In this document: piece by piece, positions 1 through 5,946 of the stretch
How positions within the stretch are numbered: position 1 is the stretch's first letter
Layout of the letters: each line of letters opens with the position of its first letter
NCBI GenBank assembly: GCA_002308095.1
Contig: DBUV01000060.1
Coordinates: forward strand, 1 to 8,329
DNA: 8,329 bases
Origin: Acidimicrobiia bacterium UBA1281
Lineage (GTDB): Bacteria; Actinomycetota; Acidimicrobiia; Actinomarinales; Actinomarinaceae
Direction of reading: 5' to 3'
The notes under the pieces: generated by a model
What the model was told of the DNA's origin: nothing
Seen by the model: only the letters and a program-made list of their open reading frames with translations
The model's database searches: none
Translations under genes and position numbers: made by a program

Positions 1-527
1 AATTTATTTAATTTTGCGGTCCTTTCTGCATTGAGAAAACTGTATAAGGCAATGTGTTCAATTCTTGTTGTATCTTCATACTCTTTTTTCATACACTCAT
101 AGATATCTAGGCCATGAGACCATGTTTCTGAAAGCTTTGTTGCAGCAAAAGTGAGGTAATCAATTTCATTCTTCCACCATGTAATTTTTCTACCTGGGGT
201 TGCATCCGCTAACGTTTCAACAACCTTCGCTCTAGATAGTCTCCACCATTCGATAACATCTTGTGGACGCATATCTTTACCCTTAGTTATACAATTTTTC
301 TCAAACTTAGCTAATCCAGTCGGACCCCGATATTTATTGAAATCCGTACCTTTCTTTTTTAGAGCATTAAAGGCTAAATCTTCTAAACCAGCTAAATAAC
401 TTACATGTTCTGTAATTGTCCAGTTTTTAAATGTGGTTTTAGTATTCCAATTTCTAACGGGTATGCTTTGAAGATACTGATCTAAAAGTTGTTGTTCAGC
501 TACAAGACTGCTTAAAATTTCTTTCAC
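1..527 (-). CDS. TIGR03084-type DinB/MDMPI-fold metal-binding protein (partial)
   Basis: 175 codons are visible from a GTG start; the C-terminus lies beyond base 1. The sequence resembles the TIGR03084 branch of the DinB / mycothiol-dependent maleylpyruvate isomerase superfamily: an N-terminal four-helix bundle with the pattern NWTITEH (residues 35-41), a tryptophan-rich stretch EWWRLSRAK (93-101), and the strongest match FAATKLSETWSHGLDI (127-142), where E134 and H138 fit the Glu/His metal ligands. The first metal His normally sits in an 'AHL' motif; here Tyr44 occupies that place and His41 lies one turn earlier. The family is thought to use thiol cofactors in actinobacteria, but the substrate of this branch is unknown. 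GTG is chosen because an in-frame TAA lies one codon upstream and no other start occurs before residue 86. It is divergent from the small gene to its right and probably leaderless. The family call is fairly sure; the enzymatic role is not. Confidence 0.8.
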   Translation of the reverse strand, partial: MKEILSSLVAEQQLLDQYLQSIPVRNWNTKTTFKNWTITEHVSYLAGLEDLAFNALKKKGTDFNKYRGPTGLAKFEKNCITKGKDMRPQDVIEWWRLSRAKVVETLADATPGRKITWWKNEIDYLTFAATKLSETWSHGLDIYECMKKEYEDTTRIEHIALYSFLNAERTAKLNK

Positions 528-533
528 GTATTA

Positions 534-561
534 ATTCTAATTGTGAATTCAAAAAAGCCAA
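534..561 (-). promoter_or_regulatory. Putative leaderless promoter of the TIGR03084-type gene
   Basis: Reading the minus strand, TTGGCT (556-561) and TAGAAT (534-539) are separated by 16 bases, and the GTG start begins 6 bases after the -10 hexamer. Transcription from this box would start on or next to the GTG, giving a leaderless mRNA; no Shine-Dalgarno sequence is present. This rests on pattern only. Confidence 0.45.
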
Positions 562-606
562 AGGAGATGGTAAATAAAAGTTCTTTATTTATAACTTATA
601 CTGACG

Positions 607-612
607 TAAAAT
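607..612 (+). promoter_or_regulatory. Putative leaderless -10 box of the 65-residue ORF
   Basis: TAAAAT ends 6 bases before the ATG at 619, the same geometry as the other leaderless candidates in this window. A second possible -10, TATACT, lies at 597-602 and would leave a leader of about 10 bases. No convincing -35 hexamer or Shine-Dalgarno sequence is visible. Confidence 0.3.
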
Positions 613-618
613 CAGAAT

Positions 619-816
619 ATGAAAAAATTACTTAAATTCGCAACATTCATATACGGTCTTAAAATGTTGTTTGATTTATTAAGTGAAAATACTTCAATTA
701 AAAACCAAATTGATAGGTTAAAAGAGGAAATAACCAAATTAGAAACTGATGACCTAGAAAATAAACTAAAAGACTTTTTTAAAAAATATGACCCTAAATT
801 CAAAGACGACAATTAA
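619..816 (+). CDS. Small hypothetical protein, hydrophobic N-terminus plus coiled coil
   Basis: The 65-residue product matches no family I recognise. Residues 4-21 are mostly hydrophobic (LLKFATFIYGLKMLFDLL) but interrupted by lysines, so they could form a short membrane anchor or an amphipathic helix. Residues 27-56 are a charged helix with I/L spaced at 3-4 residues (I27, I31, L34, I38, L41), typical of a short coiled coil, followed by a lysine/aspartate-rich tail. It sits alone between a divergent gene on the left and the Ddn-like gene on the right, and ends 71 bases before the TTG of that gene. The opposite strand is also open across nearly the same span, so coding status is not certain; the heptad pattern and the -10 box just upstream favour this strand. 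Function unknown. Confidence 0.5.
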   Translation: MKKLLKFATFIYGLKMLFDLLSENTSIKNQIDRLKEEITKLETDDLENKLKDFFKKYDPKFKDDN

Positions 817-887
817 GTTATACGGAATTTAATATCTGGCGTATATTCGGTAAAGGTTTTTACTACTGGCCTAAATGGTTAGTAAAG

Positions 888-1283
888 TTGATAACATTTT
901 TACATGTAAAGAGTATCAAGTTTAATCATTCAAAAATAGGAAACTTTTTAATCGGTTCTCATATTTTGCTTCTCGAAACTAGGGGAGTAGTTACTAACAA
1001 AATAAGAAAAACTCCACTTACATATGCAAAAACAGAGAAAGGTTATGTTGTAGCTGCTTCATATGGAGGAAGAGACGAGACTCCACAATGGTTCAGTAAC
1101 CTACAAGATAACTTGAATTACATTACTGTAGAAAATATAAGAATGAGAGTAAAGCACGAAATTATCCCACTTGAAGATAGAAAAACCTATTGGGATGAGT
1201 TAGTTAAAGTATATAAAACTTTTGATCAGTATAAAGAAAGAACAGAAAGAGATATACCTTTAGTCGAATTTATTAAAGTTTAG
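888..1283 (+). CDS. Deazaflavin (F420)-dependent nitroreductase/quinone reductase-like protein (Ddn family)
   Basis: 131 residues from a TTG start. The pattern follows the Ddn / F420H2-dependent quinone reductase family (split beta-barrel): HILLLETRGVVTNKIRKTPL (25-44) corresponds to the family's 'LLLTTTGRKSG..R.TPL' strand and phosphate-binding loop, GYVVAASYGG (52-61) to the 'VVASNGG' signature, PQWFSNL (66-72) to 'P.WY.NL', and FDQYKERTERDIPLVEF (112-128) to 'Y..YQ..T.R.IPVV'. Family members use reduced F420 to reduce quinones, nitro compounds or other small molecules; the physiological substrate here cannot be told. The loop reads TRGVVTNK rather than TTGRKSG, so the canonical Arg-Lys-Ser residues at this position are altered. 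The N-terminus is short for the family; the frame stays open upstream to a TAA at 795-797 and looks coding, but has no ATG, GTG or TTG. Its last 11 bases overlap the convergent ATPase gene. Confidence 0.8.
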   Translation: MITFLHVKSIKFNHSKIGNFLIGSHILLLETRGVVTNKIRKTPLTYAKTEKGYVVAASYGGRDETPQWFSNLQDNLNYITVENIRMRVKHEIIPLEDRKTYWDELVKVYKTFDQYKERTERDIPLVEFIKV

Positions 1284-2259
1284 GCCTTAGGTTCGGTCCA
1301 TTTCTAACCACGGTATTCCATAATGTATTGTAGTGATCAATATCTTCACTATTAACATGTGGAATTACCATATTTTTCCATGTCTCTAATAGGGGATCTG
1401 ATGAATCTTTGTAGAGGTCGAGTCCTACGGGTATTCTCTCAACAATAGTTCTTAAACTCATAGGTGTTTCTATATTGACACTTATGTCATCTGAAACAAA
1501 GGAATTGTTTATTTCAATTGCTAATTTGATTATTAACGAAATGAATTCATCTTGTAAGTTAGGATATTTTTTCTTAAAGATTGATTCTAGTTGTATCTTA
1601 TTTGGAAATGGTTTATCCCAAATAACCCATCTATCAGCAAAAGCTTTATTTAATGTTTGCGTACCAGCATAATCTCTTAAGCTAGTTGGATTCATTGTCC
1701 CAAAGATATACGTATCATTACGTAATTCGATTACTTCGCCATTTGGAAGTTCAAGTTTCTTATGCCTATCTAGGAGTGAATGTAAAGCAAATAATACTTC
1801 GGGCCCTGCTGCATTCAATTCTGATAAGTTTACAAAAGATGGACCTCGTAATGCTCTGGTAAGCTCTCCATCTTGCCACTTACTATCAGTTCCGCCAAGT
1901 CCATCACCATAAAGCTGTACAGAGCCAAGGAGAGTAACATCTCTTACTTCACCTGATAAAGGAATACGATAATAGGGATATTTTAATTTAGCTGCTAATT
2001 GTTCAATATCATGATCCTTCCCTGTACCCATGTGACCTTTAAGTGCAATGTGTATAGGTATTTCATTATTAAAAGTTTTTTGTTTACTTTGAATAATTTG
2101 AGCCAGTTTGTACTGGGTCCCCAAGTCAACATAGTTTTTATCTACATTAGGAATTCGTTCAGACCTAGAGGAGTAGTCTTCAATTTTTTTATCAAGAACA
2201 CATTCTTCAATAGAAACACTGTCTTTTCCATTCGGATCTTTAAAAATTTGTTTACCCAT
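1273..2259 (-). CDS. CobS/MoxR-like AAA+ ATPase with altered Walker motifs
   Basis: 328 residues with an AAA_5-type core closest in pattern to CobS, the ATPase of aerobic cobaltochelatase. In order: Walker A GHMGTGKD (75-82), followed by IEQLAAKL (85-92), which closely echoes CobS; RDVTLLGS (106-113); Walker B region FVNLSELNAAGPEVLFALHSLLD (split as FVNLSE 142-147, then the helix); sensor 1 GTMNP (187-191) with N190; arginine finger ADRW with R210; sensor 2 SLR with R270. Two positions deviate: Asp82 replaces the Mg-binding Ser/Thr of Walker A, and Ser146 replaces the Asp of Walker B, while catalytic Glu147 is kept. The gene starts 2 bases after the vWA gene, with an AGGAG (2270-2274) 10 bases before its ATG, so the two are co-transcribed and likely co-translated. 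It presumably forms a ring that acts with the vWA protein; the client is unknown and no cobN-like gene is in view, so cobalt chelation is not implied. Confidence 0.85.
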   Translation of the reverse strand: MGKQIFKDPNGKDSVSIEECVLDKKIEDYSSRSERIPNVDKNYVDLGTQYKLAQIIQSKQKTFNNEIPIHIALKGHMGTGKDHDIEQLAAKLKYPYYRIPLSGEVRDVTLLGSVQLYGDGLGGTDSKWQDGELTRALRGPSFVNLSELNAAGPEVLFALHSLLDRHKKLELPNGEVIELRNDTYIFGTMNPTSLRDYAGTQTLNKAFADRWVIWDKPFPNKIQLESIFKKKYPNLQDEFISLIIKLAIEINNSFVSDDISVNIETPMSLRTIVERIPVGLDLYKDSSDPLLETWKNMVIPHVNSEDIDHYNTLWNTVVRNGPNLRPKL

Positions 2260-2261
2260 AG

Positions 2262-4232
2262 TTATGCTGCTCCTGAAGATTCTTTCACGTTTCTTATCAG
2301 TATATCCTTCGTGATGTTTACTATTGAATGAATAAGCTCTTCTGGCTTATGGATTTGAGTTTTATTTTGATATTCTTTCCAGGTTCCCCTGTCACCAATT
2401 CCTATTCCTATTACATCTATGCCAAACCTGCTTGAATAGTCAATAGAACTTTTTAGATCAGATAGTGTGCCTCTAGTCATACCATCTGACAAAACTGCTA
2501 ATAATTTTGTATTTGAACCATGTTCAAGAAGTCTCTTTGTGGAGAACATAATATTTCTCTCATCAACATTTGTACCTCTTTCAAACATGCTTGCTGGAGG
2601 ATGTTCAGAGGCAGAAGGCAATCTATCTAAAGCTGTTCGAAGATTTCTTGAAAAGTCTATTAAACCTATAAACTTTTCATATTGGTTTTTCCAAGAATCT
2701 TCAAATTTTTTAATAAAATAATGATTAGTAGTATTGAAATAAAATTCGGCATTTGATCCATAATTTGTATTAAGCATTGAAGAAACAGCCATTTTTCTCT
2801 TTAAATATATCTCCTCGTTTTCACTTTCGTTTGCTAAGAAAGCTCTATTGAATATAGCCACTTCAAAATCAACGTTAAGTTCATGGCAAATTTGCGATAA
2901 GTAATTTGCTCCAATTAATGCTGCTGACAAGGACCATGGATATACTTCACCTTTTTTCTTTTCAAGCATAGAACCGCTCCCATCAATCAATAAGGAAACA
3001 GCGTATGACTTATTAGATAGTCTCTGTTTTTGCTCAAACATTCTTTCATATCTACCAGATGCAAGTAATAAAGGTACGTGAGGGGAGAGATCACCCTGGT
3101 CGTACCCACTGATACGTTGTCTCTTTTGATTATGTATGAAGTAAGGCTTGATTTTATTTGTTGTTTCTTGAATAGGTAAATTCCATTCTTCAAGAAGATT
3201 GTTATATGTTTTAATACCGGAACTAAATAAATTCTTGAAACTAAGAGGTAAGTTTGTATTTATGAGTTTAGAAACTTTTCCATTTGGAAGGTATATAGTT
3301 TCCGAACTTCCAATTTTTGATACATGATCATCCATAAAGTTGAGCTTCTCATCATCTGACTGCTTTCCTTGTTCACCAAGGAATTTTTCAAGAGTATTAC
3401 CCGTAGTCACATTGGTAGAGGAAGGTATTAGAACTTTATTTAATTCATCAACTATATTGTCATCCATACTTTCAAGAATTTCACGTTGTTCTCCAAGGCT
3501 ATATTCTTTTAAGTCGGGTAGTAAGTTATTTACTCTGCAAATATCTATGATTTGAATTGATAATTCAATTACTTCTTCTAAGTTATCTTTTTCGTATGTG
3601 AATGAATTTATAAGCTTCTCTGAGTCGGTAATTGCGTTGTGGATTTTTTTATTAAAAAGTGTCTTATCGTATTCAATATAGTTTGTAATCGAATGAAATA
3701 AGAGAGAGAGAAACTGATTAAATGCTTTCAAACTTTTTATTTGATTAAACGATTCTTCATAAATGTCTTCGAATATTGAACTTAATCCATTAAATTCTTT
3801 TACAAAATAATATTCCTCATAGGAATGAATTAATATTTCAAAGACATATTTTCCAAATGGACCAGCAAGTACTTCTAACACCTCCTCAATATTATTTAAA
3901 CCTGTTACCTCTTCAGCACGTGATTTTAAATCTTTGTCTATTTCAAAGTTGTAATCTTGCATTGAATGAATTGCTTCATGAACGACAGTTCCGATTATGA
4001 GATCTTTAAAATCCAACTTAGATGTTGTTACCGAATTTACTAAGATTGATGGGTTTATAACTATCTCATTTTTATTTGAGTTTTTTGATTTTCCTAGATT
4101 GATATTCAGTTCTTTGTTGTTAGTTTCAGTCTGTAAAAGTCGAGTAATAGCTGGTCTTATTTTTTCAAACTCTAAAACAATCTCAGATTCTATATTTTTA
4201 TCCTGTGGTTTCATTATTAATAACATTATCAT
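2262..4232 (-). CDS. CobT-like vWA-domain protein with N-terminal HExxH metallopeptidase-like motif
   Basis: 656 residues. The N-terminal region holds VVHEAIH (83-89), an HExxH zinc-metallopeptidase motif (H85, E86, H89), followed about 50 residues later by a Glu-rich helix HSYEEYYFVKEF (136-147) that could give a third ligand. Residues about 150-270 are predicted helical with no motif I recognise. The C-terminal vWA domain (about 408-645) has a complete MIDAS: DGSGS (D417, S419, S421), GTN with T554, and LSDG with D583. The 137-residue distance from the first Asp to the Thr exceeds a plain vWA domain and indicates an insertion, as in CobT. vWA proteins with a metallopeptidase-like N-terminus (DUF2201-type) also pair with MoxR-class ATPases, which fits the downstream gene. 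No signal peptide is evident; cytoplasmic location is inferred. The start may instead be the third or seventh residue (ATG at 4226 or 4214). Protease activity is unproven. Confidence 0.8.
   Translation of the reverse strand: MIMLLIMKPQDKNIESEIVLEFEKIRPAITRLLQTETNNKELNINLGKSKNSNKNEIVINPSILVNSVTTSKLDFKDLIIGTVVHEAIHSMQDYNFEIDKDLKSRAEEVTGLNNIEEVLEVLAGPFGKYVFEILIHSYEEYYFVKEFNGLSSIFEDIYEESFNQIKSLKAFNQFLSLLFHSITNYIEYDKTLFNKKIHNAITDSEKLINSFTYEKDNLEEVIELSIQIIDICRVNNLLPDLKEYSLGEQREILESMDDNIVDELNKVLIPSSTNVTTGNTLEKFLGEQGKQSDDEKLNFMDDHVSKIGSSETIYLPNGKVSKLINTNLPLSFKNLFSSGIKTYNNLLEEWNLPIQETTNKIKPYFIHNQKRQRISGYDQGDLSPHVPLLLASGRYERMFEQKQRLSNKSYAVSLLIDGSGSMLEKKKGEVYPWSLSAALIGANYLSQICHELNVDFEVAIFNRAFLANESENEEIYLKRKMAVSSMLNTNYGSNAEFYFNTTNHYFIKKFEDSWKNQYEKFIGLIDFSRNLRTALDRLPSASEHPPASMFERGTNVDERNIMFSTKRLLEHGSNTKLLAVLSDGMTRGTLSDLKSSIDYSSRFGIDVIGIGIGDRGTWKEYQNKTQIHKPEELIHSIVNITKDILIRNVKESSGAA
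2270..2274 (-). promoter_or_regulatory. Shine-Dalgarno sequence of the AAA+ gene
   Basis: AGGAG on the minus strand lies inside the last codons of the vWA gene, 10 bases before the ATG at 2259. It is the clearest ribosome binding site in the window and supports coupled translation of the vWA/AAA+ pair. Confidence 0.6.
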
Positions 4233-4243
4233 TAATTACTGTG

Positions 4244-4249
4244 GTTATA
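4244..4249 (-). promoter_or_regulatory. Putative -10 box of the vWA/AAA+ operon
   Basis: TATAAC on the minus strand stands 11 bases before the ATG at 4232, giving an estimated leader of a few bases. It overlaps the opposite-strand TATAAG hexamer at 4246-4251, so promoters for this operon and for dapB must share the 27-base gap. No clear -35 was found; one would fall within dapB's first codons. Confidence 0.3.
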
Positions 4250-4255
4250 AGAAAT

Positions 4256-4261
4256 TAGAAT
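4256..4261 (+). promoter_or_regulatory. Putative leaderless -10 box of dapB
   Basis: TAGAAT lies 7 bases before the ATG at 4269, the fourth codon of the longest dapB frame. This would give a leaderless transcript starting at that ATG and argues for 4269 as the real start. The alternative TATAAG at 4246-4251 is 8 bases before the ATG at 4260. No convincing -35 hexamer is visible. Confidence 0.4.
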
Positions 4262-5030
4262 GATAAATATGAGCGAAAATCAAATAGTTAATGTAGCAAT
4301 CTCTGGCGGAATGGGAAAGATGGGACAGCTTGTATCCAGCTTTATTGAAACCAAAGATGGCTTTAATATATCAGGTATCTATGATCCTGCCCAAAATAGT
4401 GAAAAATATCATAATTTTGATTCACTAGAGGAGATATCAGGAGATTTACTAATTGAATTTTCTCCTTCAGACCAGATTAATAGCAATTTATCACAGCTTA
4501 TGAACAGCAGTATGAATCTCATTGTTGGTTCATCAGGTATCGAACAGGATACAATTGAAGAATTAAAGAATACAATTTCTAAAGATCAATTTATATGCGT
4601 TATACCTAATTTCTCAATTGGAGCATCATTACAAAAAATCTTTTCGAAGCTGGCAAATGATAGTTTTGAAAATGTGACAATAGAAGAAAGGCACCATAAT
4701 AATAAAAAAGATGCACCATCAGGCACAGCTATAAATTTAGCAAATGAACTTAAATCACAAACTTCTGATACTGACAACAGCAAACAATCTAATACTCATG
4801 AAACAAACCTTATCAATGACATAAATATTACCTCTATTAGAGATGAGAAGTACATCGCTGAACAAACAGTATTTTTACACAACCAAAATGAGTCAATGAG
4901 TATAGATCACATTGTTAATGACCGTTCAGCTTATATAGAGGGTATTAATTATATATTAGATGCACATAATGACCTTAAGGGGTTCATTCATGGTCTCGAA
5001 AATATTATGATTGAAAGGTTTAAAATATAA
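4260..5030 (+). CDS. dapB: 4-hydroxy-tetrahydrodipicolinate reductase
   Basis: DapB reduces the DapA product to tetrahydrodipicolinate with NAD(P)H in the diaminopimelate/lysine pathway in the cytoplasm. The 256-residue length is normal for the family. The nucleotide-binding loop is GGMGKMG (16-22); IVGSSG (88-93) stands for the usual 'VVGTTG'; PNFSIG (116-121) is the conserved hinge; EERHHNNKKDAPSGTA (142-157) carries the catalytic His pair (H145, H146), Lys150 and the substrate-binding SGTA loop; HGLENIM closes the protein. Homologues usually begin a few residues before the first strand, so the ATG at 4269 (MSENQIVNVAIS) is at least as likely a start as the one at 4260, and it sits 7 bases behind a TAGAAT box. 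dapA follows after 2 bases, so the two form an operon. The divergent vWA gene begins only 27 bases away. Confidence 0.95.
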   Translation: MINMSENQIVNVAISGGMGKMGQLVSSFIETKDGFNISGIYDPAQNSEKYHNFDSLEEISGDLLIEFSPSDQINSNLSQLMNSSMNLIVGSSGIEQDTIEELKNTISKDQFICVIPNFSIGASLQKIFSKLANDSFENVTIEERHHNNKKDAPSGTAINLANELKSQTSDTDNSKQSNTHETNLINDINITSIRDEKYIAEQTVFLHNQNESMSIDHIVNDRSAYIEGINYILDAHNDLKGFIHGLENIMIERFKI

Positions 5031-5032
5031 TT

Positions 5033-5911
5033 ATGGAACACTTTGGCAAACTGCTTACAGCAGCTATAACGCCCTTTGATGAAAATGGCATCATGGAAAC
5101 AGATACATTCTGGAGGTTATGTAAAAAACTAGTTTCAGATGGTTCTGACGGACTAGTCCTCACTGGTACAACAGCCGAATCTCCAAACTTAACAGAAGCC
5201 GATCGTATAAATATATACACAACAGCTAAAGATGCAGTAGGAGAGAATGCAAAATTAATTGCTGGTACAGGAACTTATTCAACAAGCGAGTCAATTCACT
5301 TTACGCAATTAGCCGAAGACATTGGATTAGACGGAATCATGATAGTTACCCCATATTACAATAAGCCATCTCAACTTGGCATTTTGAAACATTTTGAAGC
5401 TATTAAAAATAATACAAACCTCCCCTTAATGGCATACAACATTCCCGGCAGAACAGGCACTCTTATTGAACTAGATACTATTGGAAAGCTTATTTCAGAC
5501 ATAGGCATTCATTCGGTAAAGGACGCAGTAGGGGATTTTGATTTTTCCAAAGAAGAATTAAATAGATATAAAGATGATGTGTACATCTACTCAGGCGATG
5601 ACGCATTAACAAAAGATTTTATTAAGCATGGAGCTGTAGGAGTTGTTTCTGTTGCCTCGCATTTAATTGGTACTCAAATCAAAAATATGATTAATCTAAT
5701 CCAAGCTGGAGATGATTCTAAAGCTGAGGACGTACACAACGTTTTGCTACCTCTTATTAGTATGATTTTCGAGGAACCTAGTCCTGGTCCAGTAAAACAC
5801 TTACTCACAACTACTTGGGAAGATGTTGGAAAACCATTACTACCTATGACAGAAGTTTCTGAAGATTTAGCCAAAAAGCTCAATGAAACCTACTCAAAAT
5901 TAAATATTTAA
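5033..5911 (+). CDS. dapA: 4-hydroxy-tetrahydrodipicolinate synthase
   Basis: DapA condenses pyruvate and aspartate 4-semialdehyde, the first committed step of lysine/diaminopimelate synthesis, as a (beta/alpha)8 barrel in the cytoplasm. The 292-residue length is standard. Key residues are all in place: GTTAES (45-50) with Thr46 and Thr47 (the common Gly is Ala here), PYYNKPSQ (107-114) with Tyr109 region of the catalytic triad, YNIPGRTG (135-142) with Tyr135 and the carboxylate-binding Arg140, Schiff-base lysine Lys163 in SVKDAVGD (161-168), and YSGDDAL (186-192). The gene begins 2 bases after the dapB stop; a weak GAAAGG at 5013-5018 is too far upstream to be a convincing ribosome site, so coupling to dapB translation is likely. 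No terminator hairpin follows; 35 bases later ftsK begins from its own promoter. Confidence 0.96.
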   Translation: MEHFGKLLTAAITPFDENGIMETDTFWRLCKKLVSDGSDGLVLTGTTAESPNLTEADRINIYTTAKDAVGENAKLIAGTGTYSTSESIHFTQLAEDIGLDGIMIVTPYYNKPSQLGILKHFEAIKNNTNLPLMAYNIPGRTGTLIELDTIGKLISDIGIHSVKDAVGDFDFSKEELNRYKDDVYIYSGDDALTKDFIKHGAVGVVSVASHLIGTQIKNMINLIQAGDDSKAEDVHNVLLPLISMIFEEPSPGPVKHLLTTTWEDVGKPLLPMTEVSEDLAKKLNETYSKLNI

Positions 5912-5932
5912 AGCTTTTTCCCTATTAATTTA

Positions 5933-5941
5933 TGGTATAAT
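5933..5941 (+). promoter_or_regulatory. Extended -10 promoter giving a leaderless ftsK mRNA
   Basis: TGGTATAAT is a consensus extended -10 element (TGN plus TATAAT at 5936-5941). The ftsK GTG begins 5 bases later, where transcription would start, and there is no room for a Shine-Dalgarno sequence. The -35 region is a T-rich run at 5915-5919 without a clear hexamer, which extended -10 promoters tolerate. It is the strongest promoter-like sequence in the window. Confidence 0.6.
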
Positions 5942-5946
5942 ACTTT

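Noticed and set aside
567..635. 22-codon ORF starting ATG right after AAGGAG
   Set aside because: The AAGGAG touches the ATG with no spacing, the peptide has no recognisable features, and it runs over the leaderless start of the 65-residue gene.
775..786. TTTTTTAAAAAA run near the end of the 65-residue ORF as a slippery site fusing it to the Ddn-like frame
   Set aside because: After a -1 slip the new frame meets TGA at 789-791 and TAA at 795-797, and a +1 slip meets TAA at 830-832, so no continuous fusion results.
1281..1290. TAGGCCTTAG after the Ddn-like gene as a terminator hairpin
   Set aside because: Only the six-base AGGCCT core is palindromic, with no loop and no T-run, so it cannot form a terminator stem.
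1475..3555. Open frames of 65-110 codons on the plus strand across the vWA/AAA+ operon, and a 68-codon minus-strand frame at 2987-3193
   Set aside because: They overlap genes with clear motifs in another frame or strand and encode sequences without domain features; they are shadows.
1273..4232. Assignment of the pair as true cobaltochelatase subunits cobS and cobT
   Set aside because: Similarity is strong in the ATPase and vWA parts, but the vWA protein has an HExxH region unlike the CobT N-terminus, the Walker residues differ, and no cobN or cobalamin gene is present; gene symbols were therefore withheld.
4586..5883. Minus-strand open frames opposite dapB and dapA, and similar ones opposite ftsK (6354-6590, 8025-8216)
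   Set aside because: They lie fully inside well-conserved plus-strand enzymes and show no protein-like motifs.
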